Notes: a model not told the origin generated them from the sequence alone. A DNA stretch of 64,000 bases from Narthecium ossifragum (GCA_963920575.1 OY986968.1:3611001-3675000); one strand, 5' to 3'; shown: positions 45,191-55,591, counted from the first letter of the stretch. Program-made: numbers and translations.

Positions 45191-45535
45191 TGCTGGTTCC
45201 TTGAGATAACTTCCGATCTTCCGCGCCTCTGCCTCGCCGTCTCCAACTCGGACTCCATTCCGAGTTAATCCATACCTCTTAGCCGCCTATTTATTCCCCT
45301 CCTTACCTCAACTACGAGGCCTAGCGAACTACATAAGTCATTTCGTGGTTGCCAGAGTTCCTCCCATCGTCGGCGTCCAGCTTAGGCGAACATTGTCGTC
45401 CCGGCTTCCGGTGTGTCCTTCCAGGCAATTGCAACTTTCCGGTAAGAGTCCGACGCGTCCTTTTCATCTTTCCCATGCCAGTGTGATAATCCCTTGTGTG
45501 TGTGTCCTCTTCATCTCTCCCTTGCATGCGAACCC

Positions 45536-46366
45536 ATGGTTTGTGCCATGGTTTCCGACCAACGACGCCGGCCTCCATCACCGCTGGCCGTCGCCTTCCT
45601 CTCGTTGTTTTCGGTTTCTTTTCACCTTCCATTATGCATGCTTGTCTTCGCTGTTCTCTTCACCAGTTACCACAGCTCTTGCATCTCTTTCCTTCCTCTG
45701 TTCCATCATGGTATATGTTCTTCCCTCACCCATGTTGGATCGATCGGCACCTGCAAGTTCGATCGATCCAACATGGTCCAGTCATTCTTCCCCGGTCTTC
45801 TTACCTATTATCTCGGATGCAGGTTCCTCTCAATGTCTACTTCCAGTCATGGGTCGTCGGGACCCGAGTTTGAGCCAGGATCTCCGGTCTCTCAAGCTTC
45901 GGTGTTCTCCTCCGATGAGGAACTGTCCGACTCAGCCGACTCGAGTCGACCACCGTCTCCGCCGGTAGTTTACTGTTACCCTCCTCGGGATGTACCCGAC
46001 CCTAAGTATCCAGCAGATTCGGTTATAGATTATCCTGTCGGTGTTGAGTTCTTTGGCCCGCTACCAGATCCTGATCTTTTTGCTTGCCTTGTATATGCCG
46101 TTTAGCACGACCCCGACCTCGAGGATCCATGGGTCGCGTTCCGATTGCCGGATGGATACTCTGTCGTGGTGCCCCCACGGTCTCTGATCGACCCTAGGCT
46201 TTTATCGCCAGCGCGTTCGCCACCAGGGTCCCCATATGCCTCGGATGATCCTGGTCGGCCACTGTTCCAGCGGTCGAGCGAGAGTGACTCCGACGAGGAC
46301 TCCGACGAGGATGACGATGAGGACTCCGACGAGGATGACGATGAAGACATGGACAACGATGATTAG
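45536..46366 (+). pseudogene. Element B extra ORF 1 (hydrophobic start, acidic end), one TAG
   Basis: ATG 45536 opens a frame of about 276 codons to TAG 46366, broken by one TAG (46103-46105) that is probably a former CAG. Residues about 16-45 are hydrophobic (LAVAFLSLFSVSF, LCMLVFAVLF) and could be a signal or anchor segment. The middle is Ser/Pro-rich, and the end is a run of Asp, Glu and Ser. A later ATG at 45833 would give a soluble Ser/Pro/acidic protein; the paired GATCGATC sites at 45748-45768 then lie upstream as noncoding DNA. I do not recognise the family. Athila elements often carry an env-like ORF here, but the identity is unproven. Confidence 0.45.
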
Positions 46367-46593
46367 ACTTTACGACTTTCATATTCTACTTTCTAGGACT
46401 CCTGCTTGATGTCTGTCTAGATTGAGTTTGTTACTTGCCAGTTTATTTTTGCACTTTGGATTTTATTTTGTTCTTCGTAGCATTGTTTTGTTCGTTCCTC
46501 AATCACATTAGGATTTGGGTTGCTTGGTTTTATTGTGTTGATCAGGTGTGAGGCACCATGCTTGCTGTGCATGCTTTGGGTATTAAAGGAGTA

Positions 46594-46733
46594 GGATCGA
46601 TCGGGTTTCTTGGACCGATCGATTCCCCTCCCTTAAGGTGTGCGTTGTGGCGCTTGGGCTGGGTGACGCGTGGAGTTCGATCGATCCAACCCCAAAGGTC
46701 GGATCGATCGAAGTCGCGCACTTGGGGTATAAG
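46594..46733 (+). promoter_or_regulatory. Second internal GATCGATC block with TATA box, element B
   Basis: Two pairs of GATCGATC-type sites (GGATCGATCGGG and CCGATCGATTCC; TTCGATCGATCC and GGATCGATCGAA) are followed by GGGGTATAAG (TATAAG 46728-46733). In the LTR-C family the U3 ends with the same order, sites then GGGGCTATAAATAG. Extra ORF 2 starts 290 bp downstream. Promoter function is inferred. Confidence 0.5.
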
Positions 46734-47021
46734 ACGCGTCCAAGCGATCCTAGGGATTAAACCCTTCGATCGATTCCCCTTTCTCCCTCTCCTTTCTACT
46801 TGGATTCCGCCGATCCTCATCACTTCCTCCGACGGATCGTCGGTCTCACCTCCGGCAAGACCTCCTCACCACCACCCTCCACCGCACCACATTCTCTTCC
46901 TCCGGCATTCCTTTCCCCCCCACGGCCTCGTCATCTCTCCCAAACCCACTCCACTTCTCCACCCGAGGATCCGTGTGCTCCGTTGATCATCGCCGGCGCC
47001 GCCCTTGTCTCCATCCCTACC

Positions 47022-48401
47022 ATGGTACGCGCGAAGAATGTCACGACGAAGGGCGTCGGCGGAAAAGGGAAAGCGGCCGCCGCTTCTTCTTCCACCCCTC
47101 CGGCCCGACGACGGCTGCCATTAGCTACGACGCCGGCGTTGTCTTCTCCGTCCACATTTGCCTCTTCGCCAGCTTCTTCCTCTTCCCCACCTCCGCCACG
47201 ACCGATCCGAGCCTCGCGAGCTCCACCTTCCTCTTCGAAGGCCGTCACTCCGTCGTCCGGCAAGAGGAAGGCTGCGGCGGTGGCTTCTTCTTCCCAGCAA
47301 GCTCAACGGCCTACAAAGCGCAAGAAATCCCATCCGTCGACCGCTCCGACTGATGTCCGCGGCCTCCACCCTCGCTGGCAGCGTGAGCTCAACTTGGAGT
47401 ACACCTTCAACGTTGAGTTTTTCCGCACGGTCGAGCACGCCAAAGATGCCATTGCGACCCTTGAGCGACGGAGCCTTCTACCTGTGTGCACGCCCAGCTC
47501 TACTATCTATCCGCGGTTGGTGTGCATGTTTTATCAGAACATGCATCCTATTCCTTTTGGGGACGCACGCGACAAGGATACATCCCACCGGTACCAGTCT
47601 CGTGGGTTCACTTCCATGATCGACGGTGTAGAGGTAACTTTGAATCTCCGGGCGGTTTGCGATGCATTGTCAATTCCGAAACGCTGCCGCGACCTCCACC
47701 GAGCGACGCCTGACGAGTATTACGCACAGGAGTTCGACGCGTACATGTTTCTTCGGCCGAACCGTTATCCCACCAACACCTTTTCTCGAGCTGAGCTGCC
47801 ACCGCACATGTGGCTGATCGACGATGTCCTGCGACGTAACGTTTTTCAGATGGGGCATACTCAGTATCGGACCGGAGACTGGCTCCGTATGCTGTGGTTG
47901 TTGGCCAAGGACTGGGCGATGAGTATTCCGCAGATGATGGTGCTGGATATGCGGCCCAGTTACGACGGTGCAGCCTGCCCACATCCTCGGCTTATCTCCA
48001 CAGTTCTACAGCGCCAGGAGTGCGTTCCAGAGGGGGAGCCGGCCGTGTCGCTGGAGGAACTTCTGGCGGCACGGTTTCGTTCCGCTACCTGGAGCAAGGT
48101 CCTCAGTCACATGAGGAGAGCGGGTGTCTTGCTCAGGCAGCCGCGGCCCAGCCGATCACACCATGCACCGGAGTACGGGCCAGTCGACCATCCTACGTTG
48201 GGCGAGATGTACCGAGAGTTCCACGGTGAGTTGGTACGGTTACACCAGCGCTTGGACGTGGTCAACGCGAGAGATGCGGCTTTCCGAGCAGACCTTTCGT
48301 ACATTCGGACGCGTCTGGACGACCTTCACCCACCTTCGCCTGTGCTCACTATCGTACCCTACTGTCCACCATCCTACCCTGAGGCCCCACCTCACCCTTG
48401 A
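47022..48401 (+). CDS. Element B extra ORF 2: putative plant transposon protein domain, 459 aa
   Basis: ATG at 47022 (MVRAKNVTTKG) is chosen because it follows the internal TATA box and begins a basic, Ser/Ala/Pro-rich region; the frame is open upstream to 46800. Residues about 1-120 are low complexity with basic clusters (KRK, RRR, KRKK), a possible nuclear signal. Residues about 125-330 resemble, by eye, the domain found in Athila downstream ORFs called putative plant transposon protein: YPRLVCMFYQNM, then DGVEVTLNLRAVCDALSIP. The C-terminus is Pro-rich after a short helical stretch. No stop interrupts it, unlike the pol frames of the same element. Function unknown; env-like by position only, with no clear membrane segment. 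Confidence 0.6.
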   Translation: MVRAKNVTTKGVGGKGKAAAASSSTPPARRRLPLATTPALSSPSTFASSPASSSSPPPPRPIRASRAPPSSSKAVTPSSGKRKAAAVASSSQQAQRPTKRKKSHPSTAPTDVRGLHPRWQRELNLEYTFNVEFFRTVEHAKDAIATLERRSLLPVCTPSSTIYPRLVCMFYQNMHPIPFGDARDKDTSHRYQSRGFTSMIDGVEVTLNLRAVCDALSIPKRCRDLHRATPDEYYAQEFDAYMFLRPNRYPTNTFSRAELPPHMWLIDDVLRRNVFQMGHTQYRTGDWLRMLWLLAKDWAMSIPQMMVLDMRPSYDGAACPHPRLISTVLQRQECVPEGEPAVSLEELLAARFRSATWSKVLSHMRRAGVLLRQPRPSRSHHAPEYGPVDHPTLGEMYREFHGELVRLHQRLDVVNARDAAFRADLSYIRTRLDDLHPPSPVLTIVPYCPPSYPEAPPHP

Positions 48402-48985
48402 GGCTCGTGCGTAGACGCTTGCTTAGATTACCTGTATATCTTTTAGGTTTCTTGCGTCTATGGCAGTGTGCTGGCCAGTTTTGATTTGACTTGTGTGGTG
48501 GTTGGACTTCTTTTTGTACTTGCTTGGCATCATATGTACATAGTTTTTTGGCTCTGGGGGGGTGTATCCTGGGAGTGGGGGACGCAGATTGTGCTAGTCT
48601 ATAACTGTATGTCTGTGGGTGCTTTGTGTGTTCTGCAGGTGCAGTTTGGGCTTGTAGTTTTTCTATTTCTGTCATTGTGATGAATGTTTGTACAGCCCTT
48701 GGGCTTCTTGCATAAATAGAGGAAATGCTGCCGAATTTTTCTCTAATTTTCATGCCTATTCCTTATATTCCATAAATGCATCACGGGGTATTCCTTCTAT
48801 ATTGCTACAGGGCATCTATGCGGTCACATGCACACCTGGGAGCCATTACCCTTATTCTTGGTTTTCACACCTAACCTTGATCTGCAATTTTGTTGTCTTT
48901 TTATCATCAAGGTTACTTCTTCGTATGAAGTATCTCAGGTTATCTCTACCCTATATTCTTTGGTTTATTTTTATGACTTAGTGTA
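48402..48985 (+). other. Element B 3' spacer, no gene seen
   Basis: T-rich spacer between extra ORF 2 and the internal polypurine tract; no coding motif recognised. Confidence 0.4.
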
Positions 48986-49016
48986 ATTGGGGACAATTAC
49001 ATTTAAGTTGGGGGGT
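48986..49016 (+). other. Internal polypurine-tract-like motif, element B
   Basis: TTGGGGACAATTACATTTAAG leads into AGTTGGGGGGT (49006-49016), about 1.2 kb before the terminal tract. It parallels the motif in A, C and E. Confidence 0.5.
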
Positions 49017-49430
49017 AAAATTCTAGGAATTCATGTTTATTTATTTCATGATAACCAACTATTATACGTCCCTGAGATCATGTCAGAAGAACGAAATGAA
49101 GAGACTTATTTATGAAGATGCTTGATTTAGAAATTTATCTTATGAATTGTTCAGAAATTCAAATGTCATGTAAAATTCAGTAAATTTAACTATGCATGGC
49201 ATGAGTTCTGTACTTTAACACTTTTACCATGGTTTAGGGATGACTTGACAGATCTTACTGCACTTGAGCACGTTTACATGTGGATGAGTTGAAATTAGAT
49301 TCTGAACCTGATACTATGATGGATTTATGATTCTAGACTTGACACAGAAAATACATGAACACATGCAATTATCTGAGTAAAAAAGAAAAAAAAAGAAACA
49401 AGAAAAAAAAGAAGAAAGGATTTTCAACTT

Positions 49431-49478
49431 AGTAACCGGGCAGTGTGCCTAGCCAGCATGGTGTTCGCGTAAAAAGGT
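49431..49478 (+). repeat. Single AGTAACCGGG / CGCGTAAAAAGG module, element B
   Basis: AGTAACCGGG, a GTGTGCCTAGCC core and TCGCGTAAAAAGGT, with A-rich DNA on both sides (49380-49420 and 49494-49512). The ends match the A/C/E module although the core differs. Confidence 0.65.
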
Positions 49479-50195
49479 TGAATTTCCTTTAATGAAAAAA
49501 AAATAAAAATAAATGAATGACTAGTTATGATTTGTAGCCTTCATGGTTTGAGCATTAGAGTCTGAACAGTGTTCTACACTTAGTGTCCTAAAACCGTCTG
49601 GTTTGGGAGTCACTGGCTTGAACCTCGTTACATGGACCATGAAGAAAGCTTAAGAAATCATAACATTGCACAGATCTTTGAAAAAAAAAAAAACGGATAT
49701 TGCTATGTGATAAGTGGAAGATATGTGCTTGGATAGGATTGTGATCTTGAATAGTTGAAGTGTTTAGATATAATTGATGCTCTGAAGCATGTGTAAACCC
49801 AGATTCACACACAAGAGAGTCAAAGTTATTTTTGAACCATGATTAAATATGTTGAAGTGCTGGAAGTGTGCTATGAATTGTTCTCATTTACTTTATGTTT
49901 ATATGACTATGAATTAAAGAATATATTCATTGATATTTGTTCTGTTTGATGCATTGGAATTAATGATGATCTTAATGGAGTTCTGATGACATGTTTCAAG
50001 GGGATTTATAGATGTTTGTGGGTATCATCGCTGGAAACTCTCAGGAGACTATAACTCCTCCACTGGGGTCACCCAGGGGTTTTAAGGCTTGTTGCACATG
50101 CTAAGTGCAATCGTGAGACCTACGAAAGTGGCTAGTTAGATTTACTGCTTTACTTTTAATTTTTGTTTGCTTTGCTCGAGGACTAGCAAAGATCA

Positions 50196-50207
50196 AGTTG
50201 GGGGGTG
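50196..50207 (+). other. Terminal polypurine tract, element B
   Basis: AGTTGGGGGGTG directly before the 3' LTR start. Confidence 0.85.
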
Positions 50208-51790
50208 TGATAAGACTTGAAAAGTGCACAAAACACCATTGTAATTTGGCTTTGTTGGGCCCCGAGCAATGCTGGTTTGACTACTTTTATTCCATTTCAG
50301 GTATAACAGGTCCTGCTACGAGTTAGATCATCTTTGGAGCTAAAAGAATGATATTTTGGCGATTCTGACAAGTTAGATCGATCGGCCTCAATAGGTTCGA
50401 TCGATCCAACTCAACCAACAAGGGAACGATCAACAACGGCTGGATCGATCGAACTTCAAGTGCCCGATCGATCCAGCAAGGGATGTAGCTTGACAACGGT
50501 GGTTCGATCGATCGATCAAGTCAAGCCCGATCGATCCAGCTCAGGAGTTACCAGCAATCAAGGAGTAGGATCGATCGAACTCCAAGAGTTGGATCGATCC
50601 TGCTCGGGCGTTGCTCACAATATTAAGGGAGTTAAGGAGTCGGATCGATCGGGCTTCAAAGGTTGGATCGATCCGACGCGGCCAGAAGCAAAGATCGACG
50701 GCTCTGATCTAATCCAGGGGTGGTTGTCTCTTGGGCTATAAGTAGTCATTGTTTAGGGATTTTTGGGGGGCTTTTCCAGACGATTTTGGAGGGAGTTTAC
50801 CTATCTTTTCTACATCTTTTCTTCGACGATTCTTTGGAGGAGATCCATGGCGGGAGGAGATCATCAACTTCTACCGATGGATTATCCCCTGAAGATGAGT
50901 AGCTAAAACCCTAGGCATGGGATTCTTATGATGTAACTAGGGTTTTTACTAGGGATTTATTATATCTAGGGTTTGTATACACGATTATTTGGTTTTATGG
51001 ATTGATTATATTTGCCTATATCTTGGTGTTGATTTCTTACTGGATGTTTGGATCTTGCTTGCACTTGATTCTAGAGCTTGTGTATGTTAGGGCGTGGATT
51101 GGATTCATCCAAATAAGAGGATCATGCTAGTCCCATGATATCTCGGATGGAATCTTGTTAGTGATTAGGGATTATATAGTGCTAGTCCCACTATAGTAGT
51201 GCTAGTCCCACTACGTTCCATCCCTAATCTCTCATGCATCTTATCGTTGTAGTTTTGGCCATCGAGATGCGAAGTCATCTCGATATTACACCTAAATCCA
51301 TTTCTATGGCATTGTTTGCGATGAACTCATCTGAGTAAGAGGGTTCATTAGCAGTGAACGTAACTAATCATTCGGTCACTGATATTTCGTTAATTGTTCT
51401 TGCCGACAAGGAATCCTAAACAAAACTTGTCGAGTGATAATGAGAATTAGCCATTTCTTTATCAACTTTTAGGGAGCCACTTATCGTGTCTGCATGCCCT
51501 GATATTTGGAAAACCTGATAGATCCTTAGTTACTGATTAAGAATCCTATGGTCCTTTCTCTCATATTCTTCAATCCTTTAGTATAGTTTTAGTTTAATTT
51601 TAACTTGCAATCTTTTCTCAACTTATTAGTAGGAGATTTGCTAAGTATTTGATTTAAATCCCTGAAATCCATGTGGACTCGACTCGGACTCTCCATTATC
51701 TACTAGTCCTTAGTAGTTAAAGTAGAGCACCGGAATATATTGTAATTTTGGTCAGTCTTGTTAAGCCACGACACTTTTCAAGTCATATCA
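50208..51790 (+). mobile_element. 3' LTR of element B, 1583 bp
   Basis: Same ends as the 5' LTR (TGATAAGACTTG...AGTCATATCA), TATA at 50737-50744 and leader ORF at 50847-50906. It is followed by TATAG (51791-51795), which pairs with TACAG at 31010-31014. It lacks the 26-base duplication present in the 5' LTR. Confidence 0.93.
50847..50906 (+). CDS. Leader ORF in element B 3' LTR
   Basis: Encodes the same 19 residues as 31677-31736, although the two LTRs differ elsewhere. Confidence 0.45.
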   Translation: MAGGDHQLLPMDYPLKMSS

Positions 51791-51795
51791 TATAG

Positions 51796-51990
51796 AATGA
51801 AGAAGCAACAGATATCATAAACGTCCTCATCTTCGCCATTGCCCTTGAGATCTTCCAAGATGTTCTCGACATGACTAGATGCCAAGCCCAACCCATTGGT
51901 GTGCATGTTGTAGAATGGAATACTTAACAACAGTTGTCGCATCTTTTTCCGCTTTGGGCGAGAATCGCCCATAGATAGGCCGAGGACCAT
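51796..51990 (-). pseudogene. Gene fragment interrupted by element B
   Basis: The minus-strand frame reads GDSRPKRKKMRQLLLSI, GLGLASSHVENILEDL and EDEDVYDICCFFI up to the element B target duplication. It then appears to continue, in frame, in the 48 bases on the other side of the element (31014-30967). The composition (short hydrophobic run, KRKK) is protein-like but I do not recognise the family. Plant mobile-domain or DUF1985-type genes have somewhat similar segments, a weak suggestion. No start or flanking exon is visible. Confidence 0.4.
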
Positions 51991-52516
51991 GTAGACTTTA
52001 CGTTATGCATAGCAGGGTGATTAACTTATAACTATCCTACTAAATATATAAGAGAAAGGGACAATGCATTCTATCATACGGTGTATTTTTTATATTTGTG
52101 TTTATTTAAGTAAGATCTAGCGGTGGAGGGGAGGGGATAAGTTAGAAGAGAAAGAGAAGGGGTATACTGCAACAAAAAAGGCTTTTAGCGGCAATAACAA
52201 TCGTCGGTAACCGATTTACGAACAATTAGACAATTGCTGCTGGATGTTTCGTCGGTGAAGGTTTAGTGGAGATTATTTTTTTTGTTGGTGAAAGTATTTA
52301 TAATGGCCACTAAAGGCATGACGTATGCCGGTGCTTAAATCGATGTTTTCGTGATAATTACAATTGCTGCTGAAAGTATGTAGTATAAAAATAGAAAAAA
52401 TAAGAAAAATTAAATCATGATTAATAGTATAACCTCATCCGTCCAGATGGATAATTATAATTAATACCATAATCACATCAGCTTAGGTGGATCACTTAAT
52501 GTAAGTAACTAGTACT
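51991..52516. mobile_element. Possible DNA-transposon debris (left part)
   Basis: ACTGCAACAAAAAAGGCTTTTAGCGGCAATAAC and later GCTGC/GGCCACTAAAG phrases resemble subterminal repeats of plant CACTA- or Mutator-type elements. A similar TTTTTTAGCGGCGATTG lies at 53138-53155 with a matching CACCGCTGG at about 53211. No transposase and no clear ends. Confidence 0.3.
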
Positions 52517-52801
52517 CACCTGTGTCCCTGGCACAGTTTTTAGTTATTGCTAATATAAAATTTTAACAAACTCCTTATAGTTTGTCTGGTTAGATGGCTG
52601 TGTTAACCCGTAGGTGATCCAGGGTTCGAAGGTTGGTCATAGCTTTTTGTTCACTGCCTCACCTGTGTCCATGTCACAGTTTTTAGTTATTGCTAATATA
52701 AAATGTTAATAAACTCTCTGTAGTTTATCTGATTAGATGGCTATGTTGACCCGTATGTGGTCCAGGGTTCGAAGGTTGGTTATAGTTTTTTGTTCGCTGC
52801 C
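52517..52801 (+). repeat. Two tandem 143-bp units with a tRNA B-box-like motif
   Basis: Units at 52517-52659 and 52660-52801, each with CACAGTTTTTAGTTATTGC, GTTAGATGGCT.TGTT and CAGGGTTCGAAGG. GGTTCGAA is like a pol III B box, so a SINE origin is possible, but no clear A box or tail is seen. Confidence 0.55.
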
Positions 52802-53518
52802 ATCATAAAACATAGCCAATAAAACTTAGGGTATATAAAATAATAATAATAATAATATAAGTCTTCGCATAGCATAAGATAATATTAATAGAACTTAGTT
52901 TGATATGAATTAATGCAGCTTTATATAAAGCAAACTTAGAGAATATATATAAAGAAACTTAGGAGATATGAATTAATGCAAGTTAACGATTATTGTTCCT
53001 TATAAGGTTGATGTGGTCTCTAATTTCATATAGGCTATTTGTATTGGTATAATAAATGAGCAATTCTTAATATAATGAGTGATCCCGAATTTCATCTAGG
53101 CAATGTGGGACTATCTTCTTTCTATGTTGAGACTATTTTTTAGCGGCGATTGTACCGTCAGAAATTCAGAATCGTCGCGATACGTGTAATTTTTTTCAGC
53201 AATTCCATCAATCACCGCTGGGAAGTTATCGTATGAGTAAAATAGCAGCAATCCTCTACTTTAATCTTCCTCAAATTAGGCATGTTTCCTCACATTAATT
53301 TATTTCATGTGCTATCTTTAATCTACAATATACAAATTCAACCCCTCACAACTCACAAAGACACATAACCCTATTAAAATATATTAAGTACTCATCTATA
53401 TATTAAACTATTATGATATCATATATCCTTTTTTTCACATGCAAAAAACACGTAAGATGCAAATACCTCTGCAAAATAGGTGGGACAAGCCTCTCTCTTA
53501 TCGAATTCATCAACCTTA
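52802..53518. other. AT-rich stretch
   Basis: Contains the TTTTTTAGCGGCGATTG phrase near 53138 (see 51991-52516). A TAA microsatellite lies near 52840-52856. No gene recognised. Confidence 0.35.
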
Positions 53519-53862
53519 TAAGGAGCAATAACGGTTACAACCGTTTTCCTCCTATTAGTTTGTTTATATGTATATTTTCCTAAGTTAACTTTGTATATTT
53601 TTATCATCTTCCCTAAGTTAGTTTTAAATATACATCCTTATAATCATAAGTCAGGAGATTAGTTTTAAATATACATACTTATCAATCATATAAGGAGCAA
53701 AAACGGTTACAACCGTTTACCTCCTATTAGTTTATTTACATGTATATTTTCCTAAGTTAACTTTGTATATTTTTATCATATTCCTTAGGTTAGTTTTAAA
53801 TATACATTCTTATAATCATAAGCCAGGAGATTAGTTTTAAATATACATACTTATCAACCTTA
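53519..53862. repeat. Two tandem 172-bp units
   Basis: 53519-53690 and 53691-53862, each starting TAAGGAGCAA.AACGGTTACAACCG and ending near TACTTATCAA. The inner AACGGTTACAACCGTT is a near palindrome. Confidence 0.75.
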
Positions 53863-54250
53863 TAAGATCCAAGGGTAGTTACTTTTATGACTCATCATCT
53901 AAGTCATAAACTTATACACACATGACATACACGTGGTATAAAATTATAATTAAATAAATAAAAAAAAGGATAGTGACTGATGTGGTGTAAGTTATAATAG
54001 AGATAGTGGGGGCGGGCAGTTAGCCGTGCCAGGTGGCACGGGCCCACCACTTAGTCTATCTTATAAGATCCAAGGGTAGTTACTTTTATGACTTATCATC
54101 TGAGTCATAAACTTATACACACATGACATACACGTGGTATAATTAAATAAACAAAAAAAAAGGATAGTGACTGATGTGGCGTAAGTTATAATAGAGATAG
54201 TGGGGGCGGGCAGTTAGCCATGCCAGGTGGCACAGGCCCACCACCTAGTC
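53863..54250. repeat. Two tandem ~200-bp units
   Basis: Units at 53863-54063 and 54064-54250 start TAAGATCCAAGGGTAG and end CCCACCAC.TAGTC. Each contains the hairpin-like TGCCAGGTGGCA. The first unit begins where the 172-bp repeat ends, sharing TTATAAG. Confidence 0.75.
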
Positions 54251-54609
54251 ATATATACCCTTGGTTACCCCAAGAAACCCTGCCAACACGTACGTAAGGC
54301 GTCCAAAAGACTCAAATGGCCTGGCCTGTTACAGATCCGACCCTAGACCCGTTAGGGTCGTAGCCTAGTTCGATATGGATTCAAGGCCGGACCAAGACCC
54401 TCGGTCAAAATCCCGCCCCGGTCTAGTTTTAGACAGGCCTAAAGAAGGCCCGGGTCCAGCCACCGCCAGAAGTCGTGCCGCCTCGTCTCCGCGCGGCCCG
54501 CACTCAGCCCACCTTCCTAGTCCAACTCACCGCACTTCCACCGGAACCATTCCACCAGAAACCGGTTCACCGGCTGCTCCGCCCGCTCCGCCTTCGACCA
54601 GGACATCAC
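54251..54609. other. GC-rich stretch with chance ORFs
   Basis: A plus-strand frame from 54375 is Pro/Ser/Arg-rich and has no motif. It overlaps an antisense pseudogene and is likely not a gene. Confidence 0.35.
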
Positions 54610-55110
54610 GAGAAAGTCCCGTGCCGCCGCTTGAAGAAGTAACCGCTGCCGGCATCAGCGCGAACACTGTAGCCGTCCTGAAGACAGTGGTCGAGCTCCC
54701 GCAGCGCTTCGACGTGGCCAAAAAACCCCGGCTCGGAGGTCCTTGTCGCTCTTTGATCCGCCGTTGCCGTTGAACTGGATCACCGCCAGGGAGTACAGCG
54801 ACGCGCCGCTCCCTATGTTCCCCAAGCACTAGAACCGGATCTAAAGCACAAACCCACCCAAAAATCCATAAAAATTTCGAGATCTAAGGACTCCTCAAGA
54901 ATCGAGTACTACGAGAGAGGCAGTACCGTGTCGAGGATGTAGTAGGCCTCCAGATTGTCGGAATCCGTGCACGTCTTCAAGAACCGGTGAGCTGGCTCCG
55001 ACCAGCTACCAGCTCTGATTCCGAGCGATCTCACCGAGGCTTTCGCGAGAACCAAAGGATTCGTAGCCAATTCGTTCAATCTCTTACATCTAATCACCAT
55101 AAACATCCGA
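54610..55110 (-). pseudogene. F-box/MYND protein (At1g67340-like) fragment
   Basis: On the minus strand, 55110-54927 encodes the end of the F-box region and the start of the Sel1-like part (CKRLNELATNPLVLAKASV, SWSEPAHRFLK, NLEAYYIL), ending at a GT. After about 95 bp of intron-like sequence, 54830-54610 gives ASLYSLAVIQFNGNGGSKSD then, after a deletion and frame change, GHVEALREL.HCLQDGY. These are recognisable parts of the plant F-box proteins that carry a MYND zinc finger and act in SCF ubiquitin ligases. The F-box start, part of the Sel1 region and the MYND finger are missing. The retained intron argues against a retrocopy. Confidence 0.75.
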
Positions 55111-55398
55111 TTTTTTCGTGAGACAAGAGGTATAATTACATTGGACTTCATAGCTAAAGGGTTAAAAGAAGAAGGACGGAGACGAAATCGGAAGGTGGCA
55201 GACTGGCAGTGAACTCAGCAGCCCGGCACTGGACCGGTCCGATCCGAATAATTTTAAAGAATCGGACCGAATATTACCTCTAATCCGGCTCGGGCCGGTT
55301 GGACACCCCAACACGTACGTCCACTTCAACGGCCTCCGCCGATAAACCCTGGAGTCCTCCCACCTCACCACCCTTCCCGCCACCTTCCCCCCTCCTTG
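55111..55398. other. Flank between pseudogene and VQ gene promoter
   Basis: No gene recognised. A Pro-rich chance frame lies near 55299-55499. Confidence 0.35.
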
Positions 55399-55406
55399 TA
55401 TATATA
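55399..55406 (+). promoter_or_regulatory. Likely TATA box of the VQ gene
   Basis: TATATATA in CCTTGTATATATACAAC, 186 bp before the start codon, giving a 5' UTR of about 150 bases. Confidence 0.55.
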
Positions 55407-55522
55407 CAACACCCTCCTCCATTGATCACATCCATATACCCCCACCAGGGCCACCACCCCTACCCTATTATAGCGCCATCCAGCCCATCTCCTTCCTAAC
55501 TTTATCACCAACAAATTAACCC

Positions 55523-55590
55523 CTCTTCTCTCTCTCTGTTATTCTCTCTCTAGAGATCTCTCTTTCTCTCTCTAGTCTCTCTCTCTAAAA
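55523..55590 (+). repeat. CT-rich microsatellite in the VQ gene leader
   Basis: Runs of CTCTCTCT interrupted by GTTATT and AGAGAT. Pyrimidine-rich leaders and CT repeats are common near plant transcription starts. Confidence 0.7.
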
Positions 55591-55591
55591 G

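Noticed and set aside
44568..45204. ORFs rich in RSID/DRS phrases
   Set aside because: These phrases are translations of GATCGATC repeats and appear wherever the sites cluster, in LTRs as well.
52570..52650. tRNA gene
   Set aside because: Only a B-box-like GGTTCGAA is present; no cloverleaf could be drawn.
54375..54773. 132-residue Pro/Ser-rich plus-strand ORF
   Set aside because: Its second half is antisense to the F-box/MYND pseudogene, and its composition is low complexity.
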